From positions 1 to 64,000 of the forward strand of contig CABXCC010000003.1 of the NCBI GenBank assembly GCA_902510475.1: a stretch of 64,000 bases of DNA, in the 5' to 3' direction. This DNA comes from an uncultured Bacteroidota bacterium. GTDB taxonomy: Bacteria; Bacteroidota; Bacteroidia; Flavobacteriales; Flavobacteriaceae. This document shows positions 27,191-36,384 of this stretch, piece after piece (the stretch's first letter is position 1; each line of letters begins with the position of its first letter). The position numbers and the translations under genes were made by a program. The notes below the pieces were generated by a model. The model did not search any database, had not been told where the DNA came from, and saw nothing but the letters and a program-made list of their open reading frames with translations.

Positions 27191-29152
27191 ATGGGAAAAA
27201 GAAGAAAACAAAATAATAATAAAATATATAGAGGAGTATTAGACTTTTCAAATAAAAAAGATCCTTTTATTGATTGTATTAAAATCGCTCATCATGTAAA
27301 ACTAAACACGTCAATTATTAATTATCTCCATGGGGATATTGTAGAATTTGAAATATTAAGTAGAAAAAGAAAAGGATTTTATTTAGGAAATATATTAGGA
27401 TTAATTGAAAGAAAAAAGAAAGAATATGTTGGTATTATTCAGAGTAATAAAAATTTTGCTTTTGCTATTATCGAGGATAGAAAAGTTCATTCTGATATAT
27501 TTATACCAAGCACGAATATTGGAAAAGCTCAAGACGGAGATAAGGTTTTGATTAAAATATTAGACTGGAAAAAACAAGATTTATCTCCTATAGGAAAAGT
27601 TGAAAAAATATTAGGAAAACCAGGAGATCACACTACAGAAATTGACACAATTCTTTCCAAAAATAGTATAGAAATAAATTTTTCTGAAGAGGTAAAAGAC
27701 TTCACAAAAAATATTTCTGAAAAAATAAGCGAAGAGGAAATTGTAAAAAGAAGAGATTTTAGAAAAACTCTAACCTTTACAATTGATCCAACAGATGCAA
27801 AAGATTTTGATGATGCACTTTCTTACAAAAAAATGGAAAATAACAATATTGAAATTGGAATCCATATTGCGGATGTCTCTCACTATGTTATTCCAGGAAC
27901 CATATTGGATAAAGAAGCATATCATAGAGCAACCTCTATATATTTAGTTGATAGAGTTATACCAATGCTTCCAGAAAAACTTTCAAATAAAATATGCTCT
28001 TTAAGACCAAAGGAAGAAAAATTAACATTTTCAGCAGTATTTAATTTTAATGATAAAGGAGATATTATAGAAAGCTGGTTTGGAAGAACTATAATTGAGA
28101 GTGATTACAGATTTTCATATCAAGAAGCCCAGAAAATTATAGAGACAAAATCTGATAAAATACCAAAAGAAATTTCTTTAACTAAAGAGGAATATAAAGT
28201 TGATAAAAACATCGTTGAAGCAATTTTAATATTAGATAAAATAGCAAAACAAAAAAGAAAAGAAAGAGAAAACAAAGGATCTATTAATTTTAATAAAAAA
28301 GAGGTTTCTTTCAAATTGAACGAAGAAAAAGATCCAGTTGAAATTATTTTTAAAGAAAGTAAAGACGCAAATAAATTAATTGAAGAATTTATGCTTATCG
28401 CAAATAAAAAAGTAGCGGAACTTTTTACAGATATAAAAAAACAAAAATACATTTATAGAATACACGATGTCCCAGACATAGAAAAACTGAAAAATCTAAG
28501 ACACATTGTTAAGGGCTTTGGATATACACTTGATATTTCAAGTTCAAAAGGAATTTCAAAATCTTTAAATAAATTACTTGAAGATGTAAAAGGAAAAAAA
28601 GAACAAAATCTTATCGAGTCCTTAGCTTTAAGAAGTATGAGTAAAGCAGAATACTCAACAAACAATATTGGTCACTACGGCCTTTCTTTTATTAATTACA
28701 CTCATTTTACATCTCCAATTAGAAGATATCCAGATGTATTAGTCCATAGGCTTTTACAAGATATTTTAAACCAACAGTTTGGAAGATATGATCAAAATCT
28801 ACAAAAAAAATCAATTTATTGTTCCGAACAAGAAAACACAGCGGTAAAGGCAGAAAGAGAATCTATTAAGTATATGCAAATTAAGTACATGAAAGATAAA
28901 ATAGGAAACACATATAATGGGATAATTTCAGGAGTATCAGATTGGGGAATTTATGTTGAAATAGAAGAAAATAAATGTGAAGGAATGGTATATATAAGAG
29001 ACATAAAAGACGATAAATATTTTTATAATTCTGATGAACAATCACTAATAGGTAAAAACAAAAAAAACAAATATCAACTAGGTGACCCTATAGAAATAGA
29101 GGTAAAGAAGGCAGATTTAATAAAAAAACACCTTGATTTTATAATAATTTAA
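27191..29152 (+). CDS. rnr: Ribonuclease R, N-terminally short
   Basis: The RNB exonuclease domain has the catalytic motif IDPTDAKDFDDAL, and TSPIRRYPDVLVHRLL further on; an S1 domain (YNGIISGVSDWGIYVEIEE) is near the C-terminus. Two cold-shock-like OB regions precede the RNB domain. At 653 residues it is shorter than E. coli RNase R (813), because the N-terminal winged-helix region and the lysine-rich tail are absent. It degrades structured RNA 3' to 5'. Codon content is very AT-rich: one sampled line (28261-28320) has 13 G+C in 60. It has its own likely promoter. Confidence 0.92.
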   Translation: MGKRRKQNNNKIYRGVLDFSNKKDPFIDCIKIAHHVKLNTSIINYLHGDIVEFEILSRKRKGFYLGNILGLIERKKKEYVGIIQSNKNFAFAIIEDRKVHSDIFIPSTNIGKAQDGDKVLIKILDWKKQDLSPIGKVEKILGKPGDHTTEIDTILSKNSIEINFSEEVKDFTKNISEKISEEEIVKRRDFRKTLTFTIDPTDAKDFDDALSYKKMENNNIEIGIHIADVSHYVIPGTILDKEAYHRATSIYLVDRVIPMLPEKLSNKICSLRPKEEKLTFSAVFNFNDKGDIIESWFGRTIIESDYRFSYQEAQKIIETKSDKIPKEISLTKEEYKVDKNIVEAILILDKIAKQKRKERENKGSINFNKKEVSFKLNEEKDPVEIIFKESKDANKLIEEFMLIANKKVAELFTDIKKQKYIYRIHDVPDIEKLKNLRHIVKGFGYTLDISSSKGISKSLNKLLEDVKGKKEQNLIESLALRSMSKAEYSTNNIGHYGLSFINYTHFTSPIRRYPDVLVHRLLQDILNQQFGRYDQNLQKKSIYCSEQENTAVKAERESIKYMQIKYMKDKIGNTYNGIISGVSDWGIYVEIEENKCEGMVYIRDIKDDKYFYNSDEQSLIGKNKKNKYQLGDPIEIEVKKADLIKKHLDFIII

Positions 29153-29164
29153 TAATTTTAAAAT

Positions 29165-29842
29165 ATGAAAAGAATTTTCTACACACTTACCTTGTTTATT
29201 ATACCAGGTATTTTATTAGCTCAAACTGAAAGAAAAATAGGAGATTTTCAAAAACTATCAGTTTATGACGGGATTAATGTAGAATTAATAAAGTCTGATA
29301 CGAACAGAGTTGAAATCACAGGAAAAAACACTGCATTTATAGTTGTAAAAAACAAAAATGGAGATTTGAAAATTAGACTAAGCGTTGAAAAAAGATTTTC
29401 TGGTAGCAGAACAAAGGTAAGCGTATTTTATAAAAATGTGTATTCGATAATTTCCCACGAAGGCGCAAATGTTTTCTCAAAAGACACAATTACTCAGGCA
29501 GATTTAAAACTTAAAGCTAATAGTGGCTCTAGACAAAACATTATTGTTAAACTTAACACTCTTGACGCAGTAGCAACTGCTGGAGCAAAAATAAATATAT
29601 CAGGAGAATCAAAATACCAAAACTTATCTGCAGCAACAGGCTCAGAAATATTAGCATCAAAATTAGAAAATGAAGAAGCAAATGTCATTTCAACAACAGG
29701 AGCGTTAATCGATGTTTCTTCATCCAAAGATCTTGAACTTAACAGTAAAATAGGAGGAATAATTAATGTTCACACAAAAACAGATAAAATTATTGAAAAA
29801 ATATCTGTTGGAGGTACGGTTAATTATTTATACGAGGAATAG
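29165..29842 (+). CDS. GIN-domain (DUF2807) secreted protein
   Basis: A 225-residue protein with a signal peptide (ending ILLAQ) followed by a single beta-solenoid-like domain. FQKLSVYDGINVELIKSD, the repeated short strands, and SSKDLELNSKIGGIINV match the putative auto-transporter adhesin head GIN domain. Such proteins are common in Bacteroidota, and the function is unknown. The LysE-type transporter gene begins in its stop codon (TAGTG), so the two are cotranscribed. Confidence 0.85.
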   Translation: MKRIFYTLTLFIIPGILLAQTERKIGDFQKLSVYDGINVELIKSDTNRVEITGKNTAFIVVKNKNGDLKIRLSVEKRFSGSRTKVSVFYKNVYSIISHEGANVFSKDTITQADLKLKANSGSRQNIIVKLNTLDAVATAGAKINISGESKYQNLSAATGSEILASKLENEEANVISTTGALIDVSSSKDLELNSKIGGIINVHTKTDKIIEKISVGGTVNYLYEE

Positions 29843-30459
29843 TGGACTTTAACATTTTAACACCTATAACAATTGGTTTCTTTACAGCATTTATAATGGG
29901 TCCTGTTTTTTGGGTATTACTAGAGACAAGTATTACTAAAGGATTTCGGGCCGCTGTTGCGTTTGATTTAGGGGTTATGTTTGCAGATGTTTGTTTTATA
30001 GCCATATGCTATTTTGGAAGTATGCAGTTATTGGAGGTAGAACAAAACAAACAAGGTCTTTTTGTCCTTGGCGGAACAATTCTACTCTTATATGGGGTCT
30101 TTTCTTGGATCAACAGAAATAAGAAAAACAAGGAACAACCAGAAATTCAAGAGTTTAAAGAAAATTACTTTGGACTAGCAGCTAAAGGATTTTTCCTTAA
30201 TATATTAAACGTTGGGGTGTTTATTTTTTGGGGAGGGGTTTTGATAGTTTCATCACCTACTAGTGGAAAATCATTCACTAATTTTGCCTTGTTTTTTGCA
30301 ATTGTACTTCTTTCATATTTTTTAACAGATTTATTAAAAATATCTGTTGCTCACAGGTTTAAAAGTTTTTTAAAAGGAAGAGGAATACTTTTTGTAAACT
30401 CACTTATCTCATTAATATTGATTGTTTCTGGAGTGGTGTTGATAATTAAGGGAAGTTAG
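29842..30459 (+). CDS. LysE/RhtB-family transporter
   Basis: A 205-residue protein with about six membrane helices, beginning ILTPITIGFFTAFIMGPVFW, the LysE/RhtB opening where a small-residue and proline-rich first helix is typical. Family members export amino acids or related small molecules. The start is GTG at 29842, sharing one base with the stop of the GIN-domain gene. No partner gene reveals its substrate. Confidence 0.85.
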   Translation: MDFNILTPITIGFFTAFIMGPVFWVLLETSITKGFRAAVAFDLGVMFADVCFIAICYFGSMQLLEVEQNKQGLFVLGGTILLLYGVFSWINRNKKNKEQPEIQEFKENYFGLAAKGFFLNILNVGVFIFWGGVLIVSSPTSGKSFTNFALFFAIVLLSYFLTDLLKISVAHRFKSFLKGRGILFVNSLISLILIVSGVVLIIKGS

Positions 30460-30526
30460 CTCTCAGATTCTTATTAAAGATATAAAGAGAAATTCCTATA
30501 TTACAGTGCTAACCAAAAAAAATATC

Positions 30527-31039
30527 ATGAAAAAATTAATTATACTTTTTATTTCACTGTCTTTTTTAGGATGTGAAACAATCAATGTAGAAGTACAAAA
30601 ATCAGCGGGTGAGTGGATGATGGAAGGCTCTCAAAACCAAGGAAAAAAATATATAATGGGAGACGACGACGACGCAGACCTTGCTATGAAATTTATGGAC
30701 GGATACGAAAACATGGATCCGCAAACAATGGTAGACTTATCAGCAGATATCGTAAAGTTTCATCCAGGAGATGTGGCAGGTGTTTTTGACGTAGATATGA
30801 CAAACACAGACTTTATTGTTGACAGACAAAAAGATATGGATTCTGTGTCAAGAAACTACATCTTTATTATGCCTCTCAAAATGGAAGGTACCAATGTAAG
30901 GTTCGTAGAAACTTCATTTAATGAAACCACATACTTAAAGGACGGATCATCCAAATCGGTTGGCGTATATGAAAAACTTTATATAAATACAGACAATAAA
31001 ATTTCAAGGGTTGTGCAATGGCACAGACCGTCTAACTAA
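30527..31039 (+). CDS. Small lipoprotein of unknown function
   Basis: The ORF track starts at 30506, but ATG 30527 gives MKKLIILFISLSFLGCE, a clean lipoprotein signal with lipobox SFLGC. The mature part (about 155 residues) is acidic near the N-terminus (GDDDDADL) and contains KFHPGDVAGVFDVD. I do not recognise the family by name. The next gene, 11 bases on, also encodes a lipoprotein with an NTF2-like fold, and both are of similar size. Together they look like a two-gene operon of secreted small-molecule-binding or enzyme-like proteins. Confidence 0.72.
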   Translation: MKKLIILFISLSFLGCETINVEVQKSAGEWMMEGSQNQGKKYIMGDDDDADLAMKFMDGYENMDPQTMVDLSADIVKFHPGDVAGVFDVDMTNTDFIVDRQKDMDSVSRNYIFIMPLKMEGTNVRFVETSFNETTYLKDGSSKSVGVYEKLYINTDNKISRVVQWHRPSN

Positions 31040-31050
31040 AACAAAAAATT

Positions 31051-31575
31051 ATGAAAAAAACACTTTTGTCAATATTTACCGCTATAATAATTTTTAGCTG
31101 TAACCAAGGAGTACAAGTTACATTTGATGACGATAAGTCAAATGCAATTAGGGCACATTTTCAAAACTATCTAAATAATGACATGGATGGCCTCAAAGAA
31201 TTATGGTCTCCAGACCTTAAAGTTTTCTTGAATTCAAAAAAACCAATCGGGGTAGATGATTTGGTTTCTATGTTAGAAGCTCAGCACTCTGGATTCGAAC
31301 CAATAACCATGAGTTTTGGAGAAGAAGGAGGGGAAGATCTTGGAGTGTGGGTTCAGACAATAACCTACCCTGCTTTAGGCGAATATCCAGCTATAACGTT
31401 AACCCAGTCCTGGTTTGACTGGAACGCAACTGGAAAAGTAAGCGGAAACACAATAGTCCTACCAGCCCACATAGGATTCAAATGGGGAGAGAATGGAAAA
31501 ATAATTGAAGAATGGCACAATTATGACACTCAGGAAATGATGGCAGAGCTTGCCTTGTCCGAAAGCACAGAATAA
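31051..31575 (+). CDS. NTF2/SnoaL-like lipoprotein
   Basis: A 174-residue protein with lipobox IIFSC. The mature region reads as a cone-shaped NTF2/SnoaL-like domain: IRAHFQNYLNNDMDGLKELWSPDLKVF at its start and GFKWGENGKIIEEWHNYDTQEMMAEL at its end are classic for that superfamily. NTF2-like folds bind small hydrophobic molecules or act as isomerases or hydrolases; no substrate can be read. It follows a similar-sized lipoprotein gene and is followed by a terminator. Confidence 0.8.
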   Translation: MKKTLLSIFTAIIIFSCNQGVQVTFDDDKSNAIRAHFQNYLNNDMDGLKELWSPDLKVFLNSKKPIGVDDLVSMLEAQHSGFEPITMSFGEEGGEDLGVWVQTITYPALGEYPAITLTQSWFDWNATGKVSGNTIVLPAHIGFKWGENGKIIEEWHNYDTQEMMAELALSESTE

Positions 31576-31592
31576 TAAAAGCTTGTTGATAT

Positions 31593-31624
31593 AAAAACCC
31601 CTACATTATGTGTAGGGGTTTTTT
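31593..31624. terminator. Bidirectional terminator
   Basis: AAAACCCCTACA / TGTAGGGGTTTT with a 5-base loop, flanked by A-runs and T-runs on both sides. It ends the lipoprotein pair on the plus strand and the tRNA-Cys transcript on the minus strand. Confidence 0.88.
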
Positions 31625-31628
31625 GTTG

Positions 31629-31699
31629 AGGCGCCTGGCGGATTCGAACCGCCGTACAAGGTTTTGCAGACCTCTGCCTAGCCACTCGGCCAAGGCGCC
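31629..31699 (-). tRNA. tRNA-Cys (GCA)
   Basis: The minus strand gives a complete cloverleaf: acceptor GGCGCCT / AGGCGCC, anticodon loop CTGCAAA (GCA), T arm GGTTCGAATCC, and discriminator U, the base normally required by cysteinyl-tRNA synthetase. CCA is not encoded. It lies downstream of folB on the same strand, 42 bases from that gene's stop. Confidence 0.95.
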
Positions 31700-31741
31700 A
31701 AATTATAAGTGTGGGCAAATTTATAATAAATTTTTAACTTA

Positions 31742-32107
31742 TTACTTATTTCTCTTATCTGTTAGACAAACTGTAACACGCTCTACATCTGCATTTATCG
31801 GCGGGCAGATTTTAGAAACACAAACGGTGATTTTCTCTAATAAAGAAATCTCGGCTAAAGAGCATGAGCAAATTCTTTTTACCACGGACTCAAGCATTTT
31901 TGAACGAACCCCCATCTCCCTGGTCACAATCCTGGCAAGATCCACATAGTTAACCGTTTTTGATATGTCATCTTCAAAAGCCTCCTTTTCAAGCAAACAC
32001 TCTGCGGTTACATTTACAACATAATCACTTCCAATTATTTTTTCTTCTTTCATGCAACCGTGGTATGCATAAATTTTTAGATTTTCAACTTTAACTGTTG
32101 CCTTCAT
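31742..32107 (-). CDS. folB: Dihydroneopterin aldolase
   Basis: At 121 residues this matches FolB, which cleaves dihydroneopterin to 6-hydroxymethyl-dihydropterin in folate synthesis. The start VKVENLKIYAYHGCMKEEK and the middle SKTVNYVDLARIV are the expected conserved blocks, and the sheet VERVTVCLTDKRNK closes the fold. It is divergent from glnS, 47 bases apart, and runs toward tRNA-Cys on the same strand. Confidence 0.92.
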   Translation of the reverse strand: MKATVKVENLKIYAYHGCMKEEKIIGSDYVVNVTAECLLEKEAFEDDISKTVNYVDLARIVTREMGVRSKMLESVVKRICSCSLAEISLLEKITVCVSKICPPINADVERVTVCLTDKRNK

Positions 32108-32130
32108 TAATTATTCTTTTGATAACTTTG
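32098..32130 (+). promoter_or_regulatory. Promoter for glnS
   Basis: TTG (32098-32100), a 22-base spacer and TAACTTTG (32123-32130) are a full match to the Bacteroidota promoter consensus. Transcription would begin near 32136, leaving a leader of about 19 bases before the GTG start. Confidence 0.6.
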
Positions 32131-32154
32131 TAAACTTATTAAAAACAAATTAGT

Positions 32155-33831
32155 GTGGAAAACAAACCAGAAAATTTTATAGAACAAATAATCGCAGAAG
32201 ACCTTTCTGCGGGTTTTAGTTCTGCAAACCTAAAGTTTCGTTTTCCTCCGGAGCCAAACGGATATTTGCATATTGGACATGCAAAGGCAATTGCACTAAA
32301 TTTTGGATTGGGCGAAAAGTATAGCGCTCCTGTTAATTTGAGGTTTGATGACACCAACCCTGCAAAAGAAGAACTAGAGTATGTTGAAGCCATAAAAGAG
32401 GATGTTTCTTGGTTAGGATACACCTGGGCAAAAGAAACATACTCTTCGGACAACTTTCAAAAACTTTATGAATGGTCCGTTTTTTTAATTACCCAAGACC
32501 TGGCCTACGTAGATTCTCAAACCTCTGAACAGATGGCAATTCAAAAGGGCACGCCAACAAAGCCTGGGGAAAACAGCCCTTTTAGATCAAGGCCTGTTTC
32601 TGAGAGCCTTGTCCTTTTTAACCAAATGAAAAAAGGAGAGTGCCCTGAAAACAAACATGTGCTAAGGGCCAAAATTGACATGAGCCACCCAAATATGCTA
32701 ATGAGAGACCCTATAATTTATAGGGTTTTAAAAAAAACACACCACAGAACCTCAGACGAATGGAACATTTACCCAATGTATGACTGGGCACATGGACAAT
32801 GTGATTATATTGAACAGGTTTCACACTCTTTATGCTCGCTAGAGTTTAAACCACACCGAGAACTATATGACTGGTTCCTAAACACTATAACAAAAACTGA
32901 AAACGACTTAGAAATTCAACCCAAACAAAGAGAATTTGCTCGACTTAATTTAAGTTATACAATAATGAGCAAGAGAAAGCTTTCTGTGCTGGTTGAAAAA
33001 AACATTGTTTCAGGCTGGGATGATCCTAGAATGCCTACAATCTCAGGTCTTAGACGAAGAGGATACACCCCTGCCTCTATTCGCTCTTTTATTGAAAAAG
33101 TTGGTGTTGCAAAAAGAGAAAACTTAATAGACGTGTCTTTGCTGGAGTTTTGCATTAGAGAAGATCTTAACAAAACAGCTAACAGAAAAATGGTTGTAAT
33201 GGACCCCATTAAATTAACAATTAGCAATTACCCAGAAGGAAAGATAGAATTTGTAAGTACAGAAAACAATCCAGAAAATGAAGGCTCAGGAATAAGAAAG
33301 CTTCCTTTTAATAAACACCTTTTTATTGAAAGAGAAGATTTTAAAGAAGAAGCTAACAGGAAGTTTTTCCGCCTTACCACAGGAAAAGAGGTAAGGCTAA
33401 AAAGTGCATATATAATTGTAGGCACAGGCGTTATTAAAGATAATAATGGAAAAATTACAGAGATCCTTTGTGAATATGACCCAAAAAGTAAAAGTGGATC
33501 AGGCTCAGAGGAAAGCCTAAGAAAAGTAAAAGGAACACTACACTGGGTTACTCAAAACGAGAGCACTCAAATTACTGTTAATTCATACGACAGACTATTT
33601 AAAGAAGAGCTTCCCGGAAACAATACAAGTCAAGATTTTTTAGCAGATATTAATCCAGACTCACACACCGTTAATACTGGTTATGCTGAACCATCAATTT
33701 TAGAATCAACAATCGGTCAAAACTTTCAGTTTCAAAGAAAGGGCTATTTCGTCATGGACAAAAACAGTAAAGCCGACAATCCTGTTTTTAACAAAACTGT
33801 CGGCCTTAGAGACTCTTGGAAAAAAAAATAA
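32155..33831 (+). CDS. glnS: Glutaminyl-tRNA synthetase
   Basis: A class I aminoacyl-tRNA synthetase of 558 residues. YLHIGHAKA is the HIGH motif and SKRKLSVLVE the KMSKS-equivalent; EYVEAIKEDVSWLGY and the specific RFPPEPNGYLH opening distinguish GlnRS from GluRS. It charges tRNA-Gln with glutamine. The start is GTG at 32155. Its stop directly abuts the stop of the convergent SPFH gene, with no spacer. gltX lies further right on the minus strand. Confidence 0.97.
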   Translation: MENKPENFIEQIIAEDLSAGFSSANLKFRFPPEPNGYLHIGHAKAIALNFGLGEKYSAPVNLRFDDTNPAKEELEYVEAIKEDVSWLGYTWAKETYSSDNFQKLYEWSVFLITQDLAYVDSQTSEQMAIQKGTPTKPGENSPFRSRPVSESLVLFNQMKKGECPENKHVLRAKIDMSHPNMLMRDPIIYRVLKKTHHRTSDEWNIYPMYDWAHGQCDYIEQVSHSLCSLEFKPHRELYDWFLNTITKTENDLEIQPKQREFARLNLSYTIMSKRKLSVLVEKNIVSGWDDPRMPTISGLRRRGYTPASIRSFIEKVGVAKRENLIDVSLLEFCIREDLNKTANRKMVVMDPIKLTISNYPEGKIEFVSTENNPENEGSGIRKLPFNKHLFIEREDFKEEANRKFFRLTTGKEVRLKSAYIIVGTGVIKDNNGKITEILCEYDPKSKSGSGSEESLRKVKGTLHWVTQNESTQITVNSYDRLFKEELPGNNTSQDFLADINPDSHTVNTGYAEPSILESTIGQNFQFQRKGYFVMDKNSKADNPVFNKTVGLRDSWKKK

Positions 33832-34761
33832 TTACTTCTTTTCAGGTTTTTTTCTGAGCTTTGCAGCCTTCATTTCTTCACCAATTTGATTACTTGCCGT
33901 AAAAGAAGCAACCATATTATTGAGCATTTCTGATCCTGCCTGAGGGGAGTTGGGCATCAATATCAAATTACTATTGGACGCAGACCCCACAGACTGAAGG
34001 GTATCATAGTGTTGCGTTACAACTATTAGCGCAGACGCTTCTTGAGAATTTATATCAACACCATTTAAAACCTTTACAGAGTCCTCAAGACCTCTTGCAA
34101 TTTCACGTCTTTGATCGGCAATACCCTGACCCTGAAGTCTTTTGCTTTCAGCCTCAGCTTTTGCTCTTTCAACGATCAATATTTTTTGAGCTTCTCCTTC
34201 AAATTGCGCAGCAACCTTTTCTCTTTCGGAAGCGTTAATTCTATTCATTGATTCTTTTACCTGAGCATCAGGATCAATGTCTGTCACAAGGGTTTTAATT
34301 ATTTGAAAGCCATACTCTGTCATTGCTTCTTGAATCTCTGACTTGACAGCAATGGCGACATCATCTTTTTTAATAAAGACATCATCAAGTATTAGCTTGG
34401 GGACCTCGGCGCGAACAACATCAAAAATGAAACTCGTGATTTGGTCTGCTGGGTTGTCAAGCTTATAAAAAGCATCATAAACCTTTTCTTTAATCACTTT
34501 AAACTGAACAGAGACTTTAAGCTTTACAAAAACATCGTCTTTTGTTTTTGTTTCGACTACAACGTCAAGTTGCTGTATCCTTAAACTAAGCCTTCCGGCT
34601 ACACTGTCGATGATAGGTATTTTAATTTGCAGCCCAGATTGTCGGATGCTTACAAACTTACCGAATCGTTCAACAACGGCCGCAGACTGTTGTTTTACAA
34701 TAAAAAAAGTAAAGAATAAAAGTAACAGTCCAATAGGTAATAATATTGTATATATAATCAT
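33832..34761 (-). CDS. SPFH/Band 7 membrane protein (QmcA/stomatin-like)
   Basis: A 309-residue protein with one N-terminal helix (residues 1-25), then the SPFH domain (VVERFGKFVSIRQSGLQIKIPIIDS, VFVKLKVSVQFKV) and a coiled-coil region rich in alanine and glutamate (EREKVAAQFEGEAQKILIVERAKAEA). Stomatin-like proteins form large oligomers on membranes and organise microdomains. It overlaps nothing but touches the glnS stop. No NfeD partner gene is adjacent. Confidence 0.92.
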   Translation of the reverse strand: MIIYTILLPIGLLLLFFTFFIVKQQSAAVVERFGKFVSIRQSGLQIKIPIIDSVAGRLSLRIQQLDVVVETKTKDDVFVKLKVSVQFKVIKEKVYDAFYKLDNPADQITSFIFDVVRAEVPKLILDDVFIKKDDVAIAVKSEIQEAMTEYGFQIIKTLVTDIDPDAQVKESMNRINASEREKVAAQFEGEAQKILIVERAKAEAESKRLQGQGIADQRREIARGLEDSVKVLNGVDINSQEASALIVVTQHYDTLQSVGSASNSNLILMPNSPQAGSEMLNNMVASFTASNQIGEEMKAAKLRKKPEKK

Positions 34762-34840
34762 ATTTAAAATTTAATTGGTTCGTAACAAACAATATAAGTA
34801 AAAGGCCAGCCTAAAAAAAAAATAAACTTTTAAAATAATG

Positions 34841-36319
34841 TTAAAACAGCTTTGACAAAGCTTCTTTAGCACGACTAGAAGCGTCTTTTAAGCCAATGAA
34901 GGACACAATCTCTTGTAGATCAATTCCGTGAAGCGCCCCAACTAAAACCACCCTAAGAGTCATCATTATTTGTCCTGCAGAAAAACCTTTGTCTACGCAA
35001 GATTTTTTTACCCTCTCTACAAATAAGTCTGCTTGCTCACTTTCTGAATCTGCGAGCGATATAATTGTTTCTAAAATCTGTTTTCCACCCGGTTTAAGAA
35101 TTTTCTTAAGACTTTTTTCATCATAGGAATTTGGCCCAGCAAACAAATATTCTGAAAGCTCCCAAAGCTCATTGACCGTGCTTGCTCTTTCTTTGACAAG
35201 CCCTATAGCGACCTTCAGCTTAACAACATTATAATTACAGTCTTTTTTTGTGTTTTGTAAAATTCTTAACAATTCATCATTTTGAGTCTTTTGAATATGT
35301 TGGTGGTTGTACCACTTAAGCTTTTCAAAGTCAAAGTTTGCAGATGAAGAAACCACTTTTTCTAAGCTAAAAAGCCCTTTTAACTCACTTAAGGATAAAA
35401 TTTCTTTCGTCTCGTCAGGAGCCCACCCAAGAGTTGAAATATAGTTAACAAGAGCCTCAGGCATTATCCCTATCTCTTTGAAACCTAGGACTTCTTTTTC
35501 TCCTTTCCATCGAATGGGAAAAACAGGAAAGCCATTTTTTTCCCCACTCCTCTTACTTAACTTTCCTTTTCCGTTAGGGTTAAGTATTAATGGGAGATGC
35601 GCATACTTCGGGCTCTTCCACCCAAAGGCCTCATAAAGAAGCGTGTGTAGAGCAAGTGAGGGAAGCCATTCTTCACCTCTTATGACATGCGTTATGCCCA
35701 TCAAGTAATCGTCTACAACATTTGCAAAATGATAAGTTGGCATTCCGTCTGCTTTTACTAAAATCTTATCGTCTAACAAAGACGAGTCAATTGAAGAATC
35801 ACCTCGGACTATGTCAGAAGTCTTTACCTCAGATTCTCTAGGACACCTAAACCGGACCACATACTTTTCTTTGTTTTCTATTTTTTTTTGAACCTCTTTC
35901 TCGTCTAAGCACAGTGAGTTGTTTAAAGAGTTTCTGTTGCGCCAATTGTAAATAAAAACCTCGCCCTTACTCTCTTTATTTTCCCTCAATTTTAGGAGCT
36001 CTTCCTCTGTGTCAAAAGCATAATAAGCCTTGCCTTCTTTTAACAACAATAAAACATGCTCGTTATAAATGTCTTTTCTTTCGCTTTGTCTGCGCGGCTC
36101 TTGATCGGCTTCAATTCCACACCACTTAAGAGACTCAATAATATAGTTTTCGGCCCCAGAAACCTCTCTTTTTTTATCTGTATCTTCAATTCTTACAAGA
36201 AATTTACCCCCAGATTTTTTTGCATACAAATAATTAAACAGTGCGGTTCGCACCCCACCAATATGTAGAGGCCCTGTTGGGCTTGGAGCAAAACGCACGC
36301 ATACTTTTTTATTTGTCAA
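34841..36319 (-). CDS. gltX: Glutamyl-tRNA synthetase
   Basis: A 492-residue class I synthetase. RFAPSPTGPLHIGGVRTALFNYL carries the HIGH-type motif and GKLSKRSG is the KMSKS motif; the C-terminal anticodon-binding domain is present. It loads glutamate onto tRNA-Glu. The start is TTG at 36319, and TATATTTG lies 13 bases upstream on the minus strand. It is divergent from ybeY. Confidence 0.97.
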   Translation of the reverse strand: MTNKKVCVRFAPSPTGPLHIGGVRTALFNYLYAKKSGGKFLVRIEDTDKKREVSGAENYIIESLKWCGIEADQEPRRQSERKDIYNEHVLLLLKEGKAYYAFDTEEELLKLRENKESKGEVFIYNWRNRNSLNNSLCLDEKEVQKKIENKEKYVVRFRCPRESEVKTSDIVRGDSSIDSSLLDDKILVKADGMPTYHFANVVDDYLMGITHVIRGEEWLPSLALHTLLYEAFGWKSPKYAHLPLILNPNGKGKLSKRSGEKNGFPVFPIRWKGEKEVLGFKEIGIMPEALVNYISTLGWAPDETKEILSLSELKGLFSLEKVVSSSANFDFEKLKWYNHQHIQKTQNDELLRILQNTKKDCNYNVVKLKVAIGLVKERASTVNELWELSEYLFAGPNSYDEKSLKKILKPGGKQILETIISLADSESEQADLFVERVKKSCVDKGFSAGQIMMTLRVVLVGALHGIDLQEIVSFIGLKDASSRAKEALSKLF

Positions 36320-36332
36320 AACGAATTTTTAT

Positions 36333-36340
36333 CAAATATA
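36333..36340 (-). promoter_or_regulatory. -7 promoter element for gltX
   Basis: TATATTTG on the minus strand, 13 bases upstream of the TTG start, fits TAnnTTTG. The opposite strand carries the ybeY element 27 bases away, so the gap is a divergent promoter. Confidence 0.42.
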
Positions 36341-36366
36341 AAACAATATTCTTTCAATTGATTGTG

Positions 36367-36374
36367 TAGATTTG
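36367..36374 (+). promoter_or_regulatory. -7 promoter element for ybeY
   Basis: TAGATTTG fits TAnnTTTG and lies 10 bases before the ybeY ATG, giving a very short leader. Confidence 0.4.
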
Positions 36375-36384
36375 CTTATAATTT

